From: Gnetum montanum
Lineage: Eukaryota; Streptophyta; Gnetopsida; Gnetales; Gnetaceae
NCBI GenBank assembly: GCA_015680685.1
Contig: MNCI01011487.1
Span: 466,555-520,832, forward strand
Direction of reading: 5' to 3'
Length of the DNA stretch: 54,278 nucleotides
A program made the translations under genes and the position numbers. The notes beneath the pieces were generated by a model. That model searched no databases, was not told the DNA's origin, and saw nothing but the letters and a program-made list of their open reading frames with translations. Positions 37,204-48,360 of the stretch are shown in pieces. The first letter of the stretch is position 1; each line of letters begins with the position of its first letter.

Positions 37204-37628
37204 ATATGTAATCACTAAGAATCAATCATTACTATTTTATCATTTTCCATTACTTTGATCATTCTTAATCCCTTGGATATAGTCAAAAGTTAGAAAAATA
37301 TATCATTATTAACATCAAGTAATTATAGAATGTTATTTCCTAATCTTTAAGGTTACTAGTTCATTAGATTATCAATTAATTATCATTAATTATCTTAGCA
37401 AGCTCAAAATGGATGCTAGAAACTTTTTTTAAAATTTACACTTAGGATTCTTAACAATAAAGAATACTACTCTTAGAGCTTAAGGATTTCTAAATTATGT
37501 TAATATGACTCACAAATAGTAAGTTGTGGCTTTTGGATGTCTTTGGGCTTTAGAAATGTCAAAAAATCCCTTCTTTTTTGGAACAAATGTGATAAATTTC
37601 AAAGGGATGTGCCTATACTTATACTCAT

Positions 37629-37660
37629 TTATATAGGTGACATCATATATATGATATCAT
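37629..37660 (-). promoter_or_regulatory. Internal U3-like promoter block of C
   Basis: TATA-like TATATAAA at 37635-37628 (minus). Upstream are TGACATCA (37638-37645) and TGATATCA (37652-37659), exactly 14 apart. TGATATCA is what CGATATCG becomes if both CpGs are deaminated. Confidence 0.55.
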
Positions 37661-38192
37661 AGTTGCAACATTGTGGCCCTTATGATAGTATAGCTAAGAC
37701 ATCAAAGGTTCTACAAACAAGATTTTAACTTAGTTTCTATTTAAAGTGTATCATTTTCTTTTGTCCTAGATTTCCCAAGGCTTCATGAGGCTTGCCAAAC
37801 TAGATGATGAGTCCTACCTACATATAAAATGATTAGAAATAATCAAATCCACATTTTATTAAGATAATATCACTTGAAAATTGAGAGATTTAGGAAGAAT
37901 AATGGAGACTTCAATAAAATGTAACATAAATCTAAAGAAAAGTAAAGATTACAATATTGCATGAATACAAAGCAATTATCCATGATGTTTTGGAAGGTTT
38001 CATATTGATCGTTATTCATGATTCACAAGATTTATACAAGTGGATCCTCCCTAAAGCAAGCTTCTTCTCTTAATGTCCTTATATAATCACTCCTATAAGT
38101 GTTCATGAGTACTTATGAAATTTAGTGTGAATCATTTCTTAGTTTCAACACACACATATACAACCATTCATGTTAGAATCCTATACTATGAT
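37661..38192 (-). other. Post-pol spacer of C
   Basis: Aligns loosely with the A and B spacers (for example GTGGATCCTCCCTAAAG at 38040 against B 21354). Ends at D's insertion point, after ATGAT. Confidence 0.6.
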
Positions 38193-38692
38193 TGTAACAT
38201 CTCATCCCTTGTTAAGGATAGAATTGTACTATAATCATGTAATTTTCCTTCAAAAGAAGGAATGCCTCATTATGAGGAGTTACAACTATTCATAGTACCC
38301 CTCAAGAATGGATTTGACCTATGGCTTTAAAGGTCAGGCTTAAAGGTTGTATCGGCATGGAGTTGCAAAGTGAAGATTGGCAAGTGACAAGAGCTTGATG
38401 AAGTAGGACAAGAAGGGACTGATTACCCCTTTGGCTAGATACCCTAATCATGGTGGAAATGCTAGATTACCTCTAAGATCCTAAGTACCATGAGAAGATA
38501 AACTAGAGGGTGTTATAGTGTACCAACCAAACATCAATAAAATCTTTGTTGTTTTCTTTTGTTCACTCAAATCCATGTTCATTCATCATTATTTTCCAAG
38601 TTATACTAGTGATCAAGTTATTTTCATGCAATGTGAATTTTTCACAAAAGAAATGATCATATTTCATTAACATCTAGGAATAGGATGTCACA
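38193..38692 (+). repeat. 5' LTR of D
   Basis: 500 bases, TGTAACATC...GGATGTCACA. AATAAA at 38536-38541 is a likely polyadenylation signal. The first 246 bases match 47782-48027 closely. Confidence 0.9.
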
Positions 38693-38694
38693 TT

Positions 38695-38706
38695 TGGTAT
38701 CAGAGC
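38695..38706 (+). other. Primer-binding site of D (tRNA-iMet)
   Basis: TGGTATCAGAGC, a perfect 12-base match to the standard plant retrotransposon site complementary to initiator tRNA-Met, two bases after the LTR. Confidence 0.95.
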
Positions 38707-38719
38707 AAACCATGAGTTA

Positions 38720-40209
38720 GAAGCCAAAGTGGAAGAGAGTAGAAGAAAATAAAATACTATTAAAGTTTATTAGTACTAATATATGGATGAGATAAATCAA
38801 GAAGAGGAATATGGAAATATATATGAAATACATAAAGAATAGGAATATGGAAAGAAGAAAAAAGAGGAAGATTAGTCATATAGTTTGAAGACCTTGAGAA
38901 GATTAGCAATAACCTTCGACTAGACCTCACATTCCTTTTAGTAATGTTATCCTCATCGATTACCACACAACATCAAATCAAACCATCACATAATTGATTG
39001 ATATCTTTGATGGCACTATTCACTATAGCCTATGCATTTTCACCCTTAGTAAGTTCCATTTCCAACAAATTCACCTGAAGGTTCTGTTGGGCCACATCTT
39101 CTTATCATTCTTTCTCCTTCCTTTGCATGTATAAGATCAAGGCTATGAGTATAAAGATAATAATAAAAATAAAAAAAGAAAAAGAAAAATAAAAGAGAGA
39201 AGAAAAAAAGAATTACTTATGCAAAGTTGATCATTCTTTATTTTGAGTATGCTTTCATAGTTCAACAGATAATGAACAAGGCAATTGATACTCTCCAATT
39301 ATTCTAAGAGTTGTTCAAGATTTATGTTGAATTTTAGAATACAACTAGGAATAGCATGAAAAGAGGATGTAGTACCAACCTGCACCAACTCATAATCATC
39401 TTTAAATTCATAATATTTAGACTCCCTCAAGTGGCATAATTCTTTATGAATAGAGTAAGGAGTATTCCTTGCAATCTATTCACCAAGATTCCTTAGAAGA
39501 ACAAATTCTTCTTTTGTAGTAGCCATGATCTATCTTAGAGAGAAATATGAATCCATGATGGTGAAAAAAGAAGTTATCTTGATAGATCTAGGAACAGAAG
39601 ATGCTAGCATGGCCTATGGTAATAAACCATTTATTGGAGTCACCCACGAAGATGACACATAAGGAGATTTTGGATGAGAGGTTGAAGGCTACTCAAAACC
39701 AAACTTACATAGAGAACCCTTCCCCAACTCTCAAATGAAGTACCCCTAACCTAGGGACACATGCACAAAAAGGTGTAACATAAAAACAAGAAAAAAGGAA
39801 AGTATTCTATATCATATTATTATTTGATAATCAAATTACCTCTAGTTCCTTTCACTTTCTTTTGTACCTTAACATCATCTTTCCACTTGGACCTTGTTCT
39901 TTGCACTATTTCTAATTAGCAATCAAGAGCATAAAATAAATAAATAAAGAAATAAAAAAAATAAAAAAATACTAATATTAATGTATGATTTAGGATAAAC
40001 CTTGAAACTTAGTTCTATGATCGCCATATCATCACCTCCCACATCATCACTTCCTAAAGTTCTCTTCCTAGTACCTTCCCCTAGCCTAGTTTGCAGCCCA
40101 CAGTGCACTATTATATAAATAACATGATAAGAAAAATAAATTAATAAATAAAAAAATAAGAAATAAAAGTCAAAAATTATACCTCATAAAAATCCTCCAA
40201 ATTGCAAAC
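38720..40209. other. AT-rich leader of D, no gene seen
   Basis: No conserved frame. A-rich low-complexity tracts at about 39160-39212 and 39929-39970. A short open stretch at 40108-39923 (minus) has no recognisable content. Confidence 0.5.
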
Positions 40210-40942
40210 CTAAACAAGAGATTCATTACCTTTCTTAAAACCTTCAACTTGAGCCCTCACAACTATTCCCTCCTCAAGAAACTCAAGGTATAAACAAGAA
40301 TTAAATTCATGGATGCTATTGGTAAAAGAATTATAAATTAAGATCAAATCCATAAGAAAAGGTATGCAAGTTATAGTATAAGGTTCTTTGGGGTTATTTT
40401 TAGTAGCAATAGATAATGCCATGGCAAGGTACAATGAAGAGAAACAAGAGAGACCAAATATATACTCTAACATTTTTTCCATCATGGAGAAGAAAGATTG
40501 AGCAAAAGTTAACTGTGGAACGTGAATCCCATAAAGTTCTACTATATATAAATTGACACAAGTAATAATCAATCTCATTAACAAAATCAACTTGGTAATA
40601 TTTCTTTAGAATAAGGGTAGAATCCCTAACATAATTAGATAATTCTCTTTTACAAAAGGATTAGAATTTAGGAGATTTATCATTAGGAACAAAAGGATTT
40701 ACCCTAGTATGAAAACCAAAAGCAATTTGGATGCTATCAATGATAATAGTTAAATTTCCAAGAACCATTTTTGAACAAGAACTTTCCCATACACAATAAC
40801 TATTACACCAATTCCTTACGACATTGTTGTAGATAGAATTCTTAAAAATAGGAAATAGTAAAAACTCATACAATTTAGAAGTTCTAAGCAACTCAAAATC
40901 TACAAAATCCAATAAGCTACGAACCAAATTAGCTTCTTTCAT
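40210..40942 (-). pseudogene. Decayed ORF opposite to D, possible Athila-type third ORF
   Basis: Two open pieces in series: 40942-40661 (FLLFPIFKNSIYNNVVRNWC, SKMVLGNLTIIIDSIQIAFG) and 40590-40210. The first has the look of plant Transposase_32/Athila ORF-1-type proteins (VYxxLVRxFYANL ... VRGxxIxLxxxxLAxxLGIP), but the match is by eye and loose. It runs against D's direction, so it is foreign to D, probably a fragment of another insertion. No transmembrane or catalytic motif. Confidence 0.35.
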
Positions 40943-41423
40943 GAAATTATTTTGATGTAAGATAATAGAAATTGATTTGGAGCTGCCTGAAGAGGCAAAA
41001 GAAGATTGTTAAAGAGTAGAAGAGAATTGGCTAGGATGCTTTAGAGGAACCACCTTGCAACTTGTTATGATAGAAAATCTCTCTACAATCGTTATGTAAT
41101 ATGATTGAATTATTAGAAAATATTTTTCTTCCACTAATTTATAAGAAGATCTAAAAACCTTAACAACAGTAGAAGATGGAGTACACTATAGAAAAGGCAA
41201 GGTATACTTGCATTAATACATAATAAATTATTCATAAATTTTATATTAACATTTGCTTTCTTAATTTTTTGGATTATAGGTGGAGTCAATTGACACTATC
41301 CTCAACTGAACCTGTAGTGCTCTCTGAGATGATTCTAACCATACCAATTTCATTGAAATCTGACTTACAGTTTGGGAGTTCTAGTGTTTTTTGACATGTG
41401 TGCGATTTCTTTAAAATAAAAAT

Positions 41424-41425
<2 letters not shown>
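40943..41425. other. AT-rich stretch, nothing recognised
   Basis: Continues the foreign segment inside D. No open frame or repeat that I can assign. Confidence 0.4.

Positions 41426-41476
<51 letters not shown>
41426..41476. repeat. (AC)n microsatellite
   Basis: About 25 uninterrupted AC units. The open frame of repeated Cys-Val on the minus strand is an artefact of this repeat. Confidence 0.97.
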
Positions 41477-41477
<1 letters not shown>

Positions 41478-41559
41478 TCTTTTTAAGGATTTTGAGTTTG
41501 AACCTCAATCCCAAAATTTTTTAAAATATGTTTTTAGATTTTAACCTAACCATTAGGGT

Positions 41560-41725
41560 TAGGACCCACGACTAGCCTAGTTGTAATGTTGAGATGGATG
41601 CACCCCTATATAATAGAGCTACAAGGTCCAACCATGCAGTGTTGTAGTTAGCCTAGAAGCAATGTTGGGCCTGGTAGTGTAGAGTTGTGGCTAGCCTAGT
41701 AGCAATGCTGGACCTATCATAACAC
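41560..41725. repeat. Short degenerate repeat, about 46-bp pitch
   Basis: The phrase GCTAGCCTAGTAGCAATG.TGG.CCT recurs: GACTAGCCTAGTTGTAATGT (about 41570), GTTAGCCTAGAAGCAATGTT (about 41648) and GGCTAGCCTAGTAGCAATGC (about 41692). Confidence 0.6.
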
Positions 41726-41831
41726 TAGCCATCCTTGCCTATCACCTACCTACTGGCCATCCTACTCACCTACCGCTTGCTATCATGCACATCATTCACC
41801 TTGGGTCATGTTCCAAACATCATTGGCATCA

Positions 41832-42171
41832 CAATTTGTCATCTCCATTGTTACTATTAGCATAGTGATTCATCATCTCCACTCTCACCATTGGTGCTAT
41901 GATTTGTCATCATCCCTATTGTCATCGGTGCCATGATTTGTCATCTTCCCTACCACCATCAATGCTACAATTTGTTCCCTTGCTTGTCATCACTAATGCT
42001 ATGATTGGTCATCTCTCCTATTACTACCTACATTGCAATTCGTCATCTCCCCTATCTTCATTGGCACGGTGATTTACTGCCTTCCCTACTATGACTAGTG
42101 TTGTGATTTGTCACATCCCCTACCATTGCCAGCACCATAATTCTTCGCATCCCTTGTCACCATTGGCACTA
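41832..42171. repeat. 34-bp minisatellite, 10 units
   Basis: Ten consecutive units of exactly 34 bases, close to TGATTTGTCATCTCCCCTA, then CCACCATTGGTGCTA. Units start at 41832, 41866, 41900 and so on to 42138; an eleventh starts at 42172 (TGATTCTTG) and breaks off. The units differ by many substitutions, yet none has gained or lost a base. Confidence 0.92.
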
Positions 42172-42177
42172 TGATTC

Positions 42178-42543
42178 TTGATTATTTTTTGTTCATGGTT
42201 GATAGAGCATGCAGGTTGTAGTGACCTAAGAGGAGGCTATCTAGGCCCAACTGTAGATTGCAGCAAACTAGCAGTAGGCCATGTAGACCATGCAAGTTAT
42301 AGAGGGCTACCAAGAATTATAGAGAGTTGCAGAGCACCATGCAAGGTTGACTTGTCCATGGTAGTGGCCGCTATGATGACCAATGTTGTTGCAATTTTTT
42401 CCCACATGCCACCACTATCCTCCTACTCAACCGATGATTATCTACCACTGCTACCACTCCTATGCCTACAATCACTATTGCTATTCTCCACCTTCACTAC
42501 TATTGTGCTTCTCGTCAATCATTGTTGTTTTATGCCCTATTGA
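42178..42543 (+). other. 121-codon open frame, unrecognised
   Basis: Directly follows the minisatellite and is less AT-rich than its surroundings. Contains short internal repeats (GCAGGTTGTAG, CATGCAAGTTATAG, ATGCAAGGTTGAC) and a Ser/Leu-rich hydrophobic C-terminus. I do not recognise a family, and no start context supports expression; it may be chance. Confidence 0.2.
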
Positions 42544-43107
42544 TGCCTATGTTTAAATGGAAAAATTATAGATAACTAACGAACATTTTGAAATGGTAAA
42601 CATTAAACATTAGGATGTGAAAAATATTTTCAAAAAAAGTAATTTGGGAAATTGGCAACATGTAGAATAAACATTAAGCATGCTTGCTTTGGAGTAGTAC
42701 TGCAATGGGTGACCTCTTGAAAATTCTTGAAAAATGTAAACACATTTTTACAACTTCAAATAGCCATAAAACATGATTCTAAATTTTATTTTTAATGAAA
42801 CAAGAACCATTTCCAACAAACTTAAACCTTTTAGACATAATGGAATGGGTAGATTTAGCCTCTAGAAGATGAACATTTAGTTTTTAAAGCCATTATTCAA
42901 AGTTTTAAAACATGAAGAGATCTTATAAAATTGAATATTTTCTCGACTAATTAAGATCTTTTTGTGTTCAGTTAAGAGTTTAGGAAGAGAAAATTCATTT
43001 ACAATAGTTTTAACCTCTCTCTATAATCAAATAACTACCACATGATCCACAAAAAAGACCATCAAGGCTAAGAAGTAATCAACTTACCTTATTTCTTCAA
43101 CATACTA
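42544..43107. other. Leader before D gag
   Basis: AT-rich, no gene seen. The foreign segment inside D ends somewhere in this stretch. Confidence 0.4.
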
Positions 43108-44200
43108 ATGTCTAGAGCCGATAGAGTGCATTGGAGAATGATGGAGTTCCAAGTCAATTATCAAATTGATTCCCTTGAACAATAGATTAATAAAATCAGA
43201 TACATTTAAGGGGAACTCCAAAATAAAGTTTAAGGGTTTAAGAAAAATATGAAAAATATGTATGAAGAAATGTGAAAGTTGTCTCAAATTTTAGAGGGAA
43301 GATGATCAAAAGTACAAGGCAAGATGGATTCCTTTCCTAATTTCATCAAGCAATTAACTGATCACTTGATCTAGCCTTCTAACCAAAACCACTATCCACC
43401 TAGGGAACATCATCAAGATCATAACCAAGATCAAATTTCCCCTAAGGATTAGTATAGAAATAAGTCCCCACTTGTTGGATGCTAGGATACTGATATCTCT
43501 TCACAAGACCAAAGATTGAAACCTAAAGGTGAGGGTTATAAGAATTGGCAAAATGCACCAAGAGAATCATTAACCCATGTTCATGCCAACAAAGTAAAAT
43601 TGGATCATTATGATGAAGCCTTTGGATCTAGTGCCAAAGTAAAATATTGGCATGACACCATGAAGAATTATTTCAATCTGTTAAATATATCAAGCCAAGA
43701 ACATTTGGAAGTAGACTCCTTGTATTTGAGATGGCTAGCGACAACATGATGGAATGGACTAAGATCACAAGGTCTAATAAAAAATTGACTCTAATTATAG
43801 TGAGATTTTGAGAAAAAATTTGTACCATATTCCTTCCTCAAGGAGCATAAGATTCTATTTGATTCCTTGAGATTAGGTAGATTAAATATTTAAGATTATT
43901 ATAAAGAATTCTATGACCTCTCTTGATATGTAAGTCAGCAAGATAAGGAAGAATTGACCTCAATGTTCATCGATGGGCTACATGCACAACTGTGTCCCTA
44001 GACTTGTGCACATAATCCTCAAACTATTGATGAAGTAATAGAATTTCTAAGAATTACAAAAAATCAAATCAAGTACAAAGTACCCTTTGACTAGTAATGG
44101 TAGAAGAGACACCCACCAAAAGAACCTAATCTAGATGTTCTACTTGTGGTGAAGATCATTTCACATGAGATTGTTCAAAATTATGAGCAAGAATACAAAG
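43108..44200 (+). pseudogene. Gag of D, decayed
   Basis: ATG at 43108 (MSRADRVHWRMMEFQVNYQI). Best open piece 43516-43749: KVKLDHYDEAFGSSAKVKYW, then LNISSQEHLEVDSLYLRW, the chromovirus capsid pattern. A zinc knuckle CSTCGEDHFT-stop-DC lies at about 44136-44177 (CX2CX3HX4C, with CGA to TGA in the middle). Several stops. Confidence 0.75.
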
Positions 44201-44349
44201 GATTAATCAAAAAAACAATAAAAACTTTGACTCAAATGTGGCTAAAGGAAAGATTCAAACCACTATTATAGCCACAGTGAAGAAAATATCAGCATTGGAA
44301 AAAGTCATATTTGAAAAAATTTCAATTTGCTTTACTAATTTTTGAAGGA

Positions 44350-45530
44350 TCAATTAAAGGATAAAAGATTAAATTTTGGATTGATAGTGGAGAAAGTGAT
44401 AATTTTATTTTAACAAATTAAATTAAATTATTAAATTTAAGCTTACCTTCTAAGAAAGTTATTAGAATAGAACTTGCAAATGGAACAACTGTAAGCAAGC
44501 ATACGAGGTATGGAGAAATTAACTTTACCTTGCAATACATTCCTTTCATTGATTAATTCTTTGAATTTAAATTATGAGATGTTGATGTGATCTTAGAAAT
44601 GTCCTTTCAAAAAAAATTTAATACTACTACCCACTTTGAAACTTGTGTTTTGAAAGTACCAACTACTACCAAAGTCAACATTTTGAGGGTAGGTATAGCA
44701 AAGCAAATTCACACTATAAGTATTAAGTAAGCTAATAGACTAGTCAAGAAGGGTGCTACTATGTTGGTCATAAAGGTAACTAAACCTCAAACATCCTATT
44801 AGATTGAAATTCCAAAAGGACTTAAAGAATATAAAGATTTAGTATTTAGTGAAACTAGGGAACTACCTCTAGAAAGAACTATTGAACACGTCATTGATAT
44901 TTTTCCTTATACACAACTAGTTTCAAAAGCTCCTTATAGGTTATCCATCTTAGAATTAAGGGAGTTAAAAGTATAATTAGACTAATTGTTGGAAGAAGGG
45001 AAGATTCAACCTAGCATCTCACCTTGGGGTGCACCAGTCTTATTTGTCAAAAAGAAGATGACACATTAAGGTTATGCATTGACTATAGGGTACTAAACAA
45101 AGTAACAATTAAAAACACCTATCCCTTACCTAGGATTAATGACATGATTGATCAACTTACTAGAGCATGTTACTTTTAGAAGATTTATTTAAAATCAAGT
45201 TATCACCAAATAAGAATTACAAAAAAAAAAGATATTAAGAAAACTACATTCAGAAGTAAGTATGAATTGTATGAATTTGTAGTGATGCCATTTGGATTAA
45301 CTAACGCACAAGCAACATTCATGACATTAATGAATAATATCTTTCAAGAGTACCTTAATCAATTTGTTATTGTATTTATGGATGATATACTTACTTAGTC
45401 TAAGTCAAGAGAAAAAAAAGTTAAACATTTAAAAACTACGATGGAAATCCTCAAGGAAAATCAATTAAAGGAAAAATTTAGAAATGTGAACTTTTCAAAT
45501 AAAAGGTATCATACTTGAGTCATTTTGTGT
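44350..45530 (+). pseudogene. Protease and RT of D, decayed
   Basis: Protease active site FWIDSGESDNFI at about 44375-44410 keeps the DSG triplet. [93 protein letters not shown] and VIVFMDDIL (about 45367-45393). This is typical chromovirus order. The one-base frameshift near 45060 and many stops destroy it. Confidence 0.9.
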
Positions 45531-45559
45531 CTAAGTAAGGGTTACAAGTATACCTAGCT

Positions 45560-46140
45560 AAAGTTAATGTAGTTTGAGATTGGCCAAAACTTAAAGATGC
45601 TGTAGCAGTTCGTAATTTCTTAGGCTTAACCAGTTTTTACCAACATTTTATTAAAGATTAGTCTACCTCGGTAGCACCCTTGACTAACCTTTATCAAGAA
45701 AAATGTGTGTTTAAATTTCATAAAAAAATGCAAGGAAGATTTCCTTAGATTAAAGATTCTACTCATAATAGTGCCTATCCTAAGAAATTTTGGATGAAGA
45801 ACTATCATTTGAAGTATCTATAGATGTCTATGAAGTAGGAATTGATGTAGTTCTTTCACAAGAAGACAAGGTGGTATGTTTTGAATCTTGTAAATTACAA
45901 GAAGTCAAGATAAATTACTCAACCCATGATCTAGAATTACTAGCAATTGTTCATGCTTTAAATGTTTGGAGACACTATCTTTGTGGAAAAATATTTGTAT
46001 TGAAAGCATATCATAAAAGCTTAGAATACTTACTGGTAAACACCCAAAAATGAAGGTGGATAGAATTATTGGCTGAATATGATTTTGAGATCAAATAGCT
46101 TCTAGGCAAGTAAAATGTAGTAGCTAATGTGCTTAACCAA
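45560..46140 (+). pseudogene. RNase H of D, decayed
   Basis: Open at 45790-46053: DEELSFEVSIDVYEVGIDVV, LSQEDKVVCFESCKL, NYSTHDLELLAIVHALNVWR, HYLCGKIFVLKAYHKSLEYL. The D-x-E-D set is partly altered (TDHKSL normally, AYHKSL here). The tether from RT (45560-45780) has stops. Confidence 0.85.
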
Positions 46141-46149
46141 ATGTGGAAC

Positions 46150-47570
46150 TTAATGATTGGCATTGTGACCACCCTATGAAAGGAGAAATTAAGGAACAAA
46201 TAAAATAGGATTCTTATTTTAAGAATATTCTAGAAAATATTTTTTCTAATCCCCACTACCACCTCTCTTCATATGGTTTATTGATGAAAGAATAAAGGAC
46301 ATGTAAACCAGAAGGAAATTAGAGACTTAAGCTATTGTTTAAAGCTCACAAAGTACCATATACTAGACATCCTAAATATGTCAAAACCTATGTCATGATA
46401 AGTAAATTTTATTTCTAGCCTCGAATGAAAAATGTTGTATCCACATACATAAAAGATTATCCAACCTACCTGAGAGTGATAGCTGAACAAAATAAACCTA
46501 GAAAATTATTACAACCTTTGGAATTCCTAACATGAAAATGGGAAGACATTACCATGGATTTTATTATGGGATTACTAGTAACCAATAAGGTGCATGACTC
46601 AATCTTGATGGTAGTTGACCATTTATCAAAGATGGATCATTTCGTAGCTTTAAATTCTATGAATACAACTAAAGAGGTATCCCAAAAATTTGTATGAGTA
46701 GTATTTCAATTGCATGGATGCCCAAAATCAATCACTTATAATAGAGATCCTAAGTTCATTTTAGAATTCTATTGAAACTTCTTCAAGGAACTTGGGACCT
46801 AATTAAAATTCAACATAGTGTATCACCCAAAGATAGACAGTCAAATAGAACATGTCAATTGAATACTAGAAGACATTCTATGAAGCTACGTTGGAAGTAA
46901 AGTGAAGACATGGGAGAATTACTTACATCTAACCGAGCTCACCTACAATAATAATTATCAAGGATCCATACATCAAACACCATTTGAAGTTGTATATGGA
47001 TGAAATTTTCATACATTAATAACTTGGCTAGATTGAACATTAAGAGTAGAGTGGAAAGAAGAAGAAATAAAAATAATGAAGTATATTTCTACAAGAATTA
47101 AACAAAATTTGCAAGTCCAAGACAAGTATAAAAGATATGTAGATCAACATTAGCTTACGAAGGAATTTCAAATCGGAGATTAAGTACTACTAAGAGTAAA
47201 ACCCACTAGGAGTTTCCTTAGGTTAGGAAAATATACTAAATTAGCTCCAAGATATTGTGAACCCTTTGAAATCTTAGAAATAATTTGTGAAGTAGCATAT
47301 CAATTAAATGTTCCAACAACTTCAAGAATTCATCCAATCTTCTATGTAAGTCTATTAAAGAAGTTCCATGAAAATGATATGTCTTATGTCCTAAATTAAA
47401 ACACTTTACCCTTGAGATCCAATGCTAACTTCAAAGTCAAACCAATTACAATCAAGAATCATAGAACAAGGAAGCTTTGCAATAAAACCATCAACAAAGT
47501 ACTTGTGCAATGATCAAATTGTGATTAACAAACTTGGAAAAACAAGAAGTTTATTCTCAGCACTTAGCAT
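46150..47570 (+). pseudogene. Integrase and decayed chromodomain of D
   Basis: Core: WEDITMDFIMGLLVTNKVHD, then SILMVVDHLSKMDHFVALNS (about 46540-46660), TYNRDPKF (46736) where SDRDPKF is usual, and YHPKIDSQIEHVN (about 46820), covering the D,D,E set with the second D changed. C-terminal region: EPFEILEIICEVAYQLNVPT, HPIFYVSLLKKF (47265-47380). At about 47430-47570 a frame reads KLCNKTINKVLVQ-stop-SNCD-stop-QTWKNKKF, which resembles a chromodomain (VLVQWSN...TWED), but only weakly. Chromodomains direct insertion to heterochromatin. Confidence 0.75.
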
Positions 47571-47781
47571 TTTGATCATCATGATATTAAGTAATAAATT
47601 ATGTTTATTCTCAAGTAATAAATTCTATTTAGCAATTTATAGGTTTTATTTCTTTATGAAAAAATGATAATGAGGATAATAATGAAGTTGAGAATGATGA
47701 GCAAAATGAGGAAGTAGTTGCCTAGCAACTAGACATAGATAAGGTGCTTGAGGATGAGTTGGATGCTTAAGTAAGGTAGAT
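47571..47781 (+). other. D tail before the 3' LTR
   Basis: Short untranslated spacer with an acidic codon run (GAGGATAATAATGAAGTTGAG) and a weak purine tract GTAAGGTAGA before the LTR. Confidence 0.6.
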
Positions 47782-48027
47782 TGTAACATCTCATCCCTTG
47801 TTAAGGATGGAGTTGTACTATAATCATGAGATTATCCTTCGAAAGAATGGATGCCTTATTATGAGGAGTTATAGCTATTCACGATACCCCTTGGGATTGG
47901 GTTTGCCTTGTGGCATTTAAGGCTAGGCTTAGAGGTCATTTCAGCATGAAGTTTCATAGCTAAGATTGGCAAGTGATGAGAGCTTCATGAAGTGGAAAAA
48001 GAAGGGACTGATCACCTCTTTGGCTAG
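47782..48027 (+). repeat. 3' LTR of D (first 246 bases)
   Basis: Begins TGTAACATCTCATCCC as at 38193, and stops after TTGGCTAG, where the 5' LTR goes on ATACCC. E is inserted at this point. Confidence 0.92.
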
Positions 48028-48053
48028 TGATGAGACGCGAATTGCATAGGCCA

Positions 48054-48117
48054 CGATATCGCATACACGATATCGCGTCCGCTGCGATATCGCGGTCCAC
48101 CGCCAAATCTATAAATA
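48054..48117 (+). promoter_or_regulatory. E 5' LTR promoter: three CGATATCG palindromes and TATA
   Basis: CGATATCG at 48054-48061, 48068-48075 and 48085-48092 (steps 14, 17), then TATAAATA at 48110-48117, 17 bases after the last palindrome. The 3' LTR keeps the same 17-base distance (54173 to 54191). Confidence 0.8.
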
Positions 48118-48284
48118 AGAGGTGGCACTCCCCTCATTTGGAATCATAGGCATAAAGTAGCGAAGCTCTGGCGGATTGATCACCCCAGAGATAGAATATA
48201 TTCCATGTGCCCATAGTAGGAGTCCCCCAAGTGAATGGTTCTTTATTCGAGCAGCTTTGTACCTGAACGCAAGTTGTGTACGAC

Positions 48285-48290
48285 AATAAA
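48285..48290 (+). terminator. LTR polyadenylation signal AATAAA
   Basis: AATAAA within GACAATAAAGACGAGCTTT. The same CAATAAAGAC phrase stands in the B LTRs on the minus strand. It lies about 170 bases after the TATA box. Confidence 0.55.
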
Positions 48291-48360
48291 GACGAGCTTT
48301 GTGGATAAACCTTGCAGTGCATGGATAGGTTTAATTAATGTTATTTATTGCTTTCCTAGT

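Larger units (their letters stand above)
13901..38192 (-). mobile_element. Element C: oldest Athila-like copy, split by B and F
   Basis: C's 3' LTR (13901-14796) is followed by third-ORF sequence at 14797-16672. B then interrupts; a short C piece follows at about 29887-29969; F interrupts; C resumes at 36149-38192 with the 5' part of the third ORF, the internal promoter block and the post-pol spacer. D interrupts at 38193. Gag, pol and the 5' LTR would lie beyond the window's right edge. Similarity to A and B is lower than between A and B, so this is the oldest copy. Confidence 0.75.
38193..48027 (+). mobile_element. Element D: chromovirus-type Ty3/gypsy retrotransposon
   Basis: 5' LTR 38193-38692, tRNA-Met PBS, gag 43108-44200, PR, RT, RH, INT and a decayed chromodomain-like tail, then the 3' LTR from 47782, cut at 48027 by E. 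LTR ends TGTAACATC/GATGTCACA are inverted repeats. About 4.3 kb of unexpected sequence lies between PBS and gag. Inserted in C. All ORFs broken, many by C-to-T stops. Confidence 0.9.

Noticed and set aside
41286-41477. 63-codon ORF with repeated Cys-Val
   Set aside because: It is the reading of the (AC)n microsatellite on the minus strand, not a protein.
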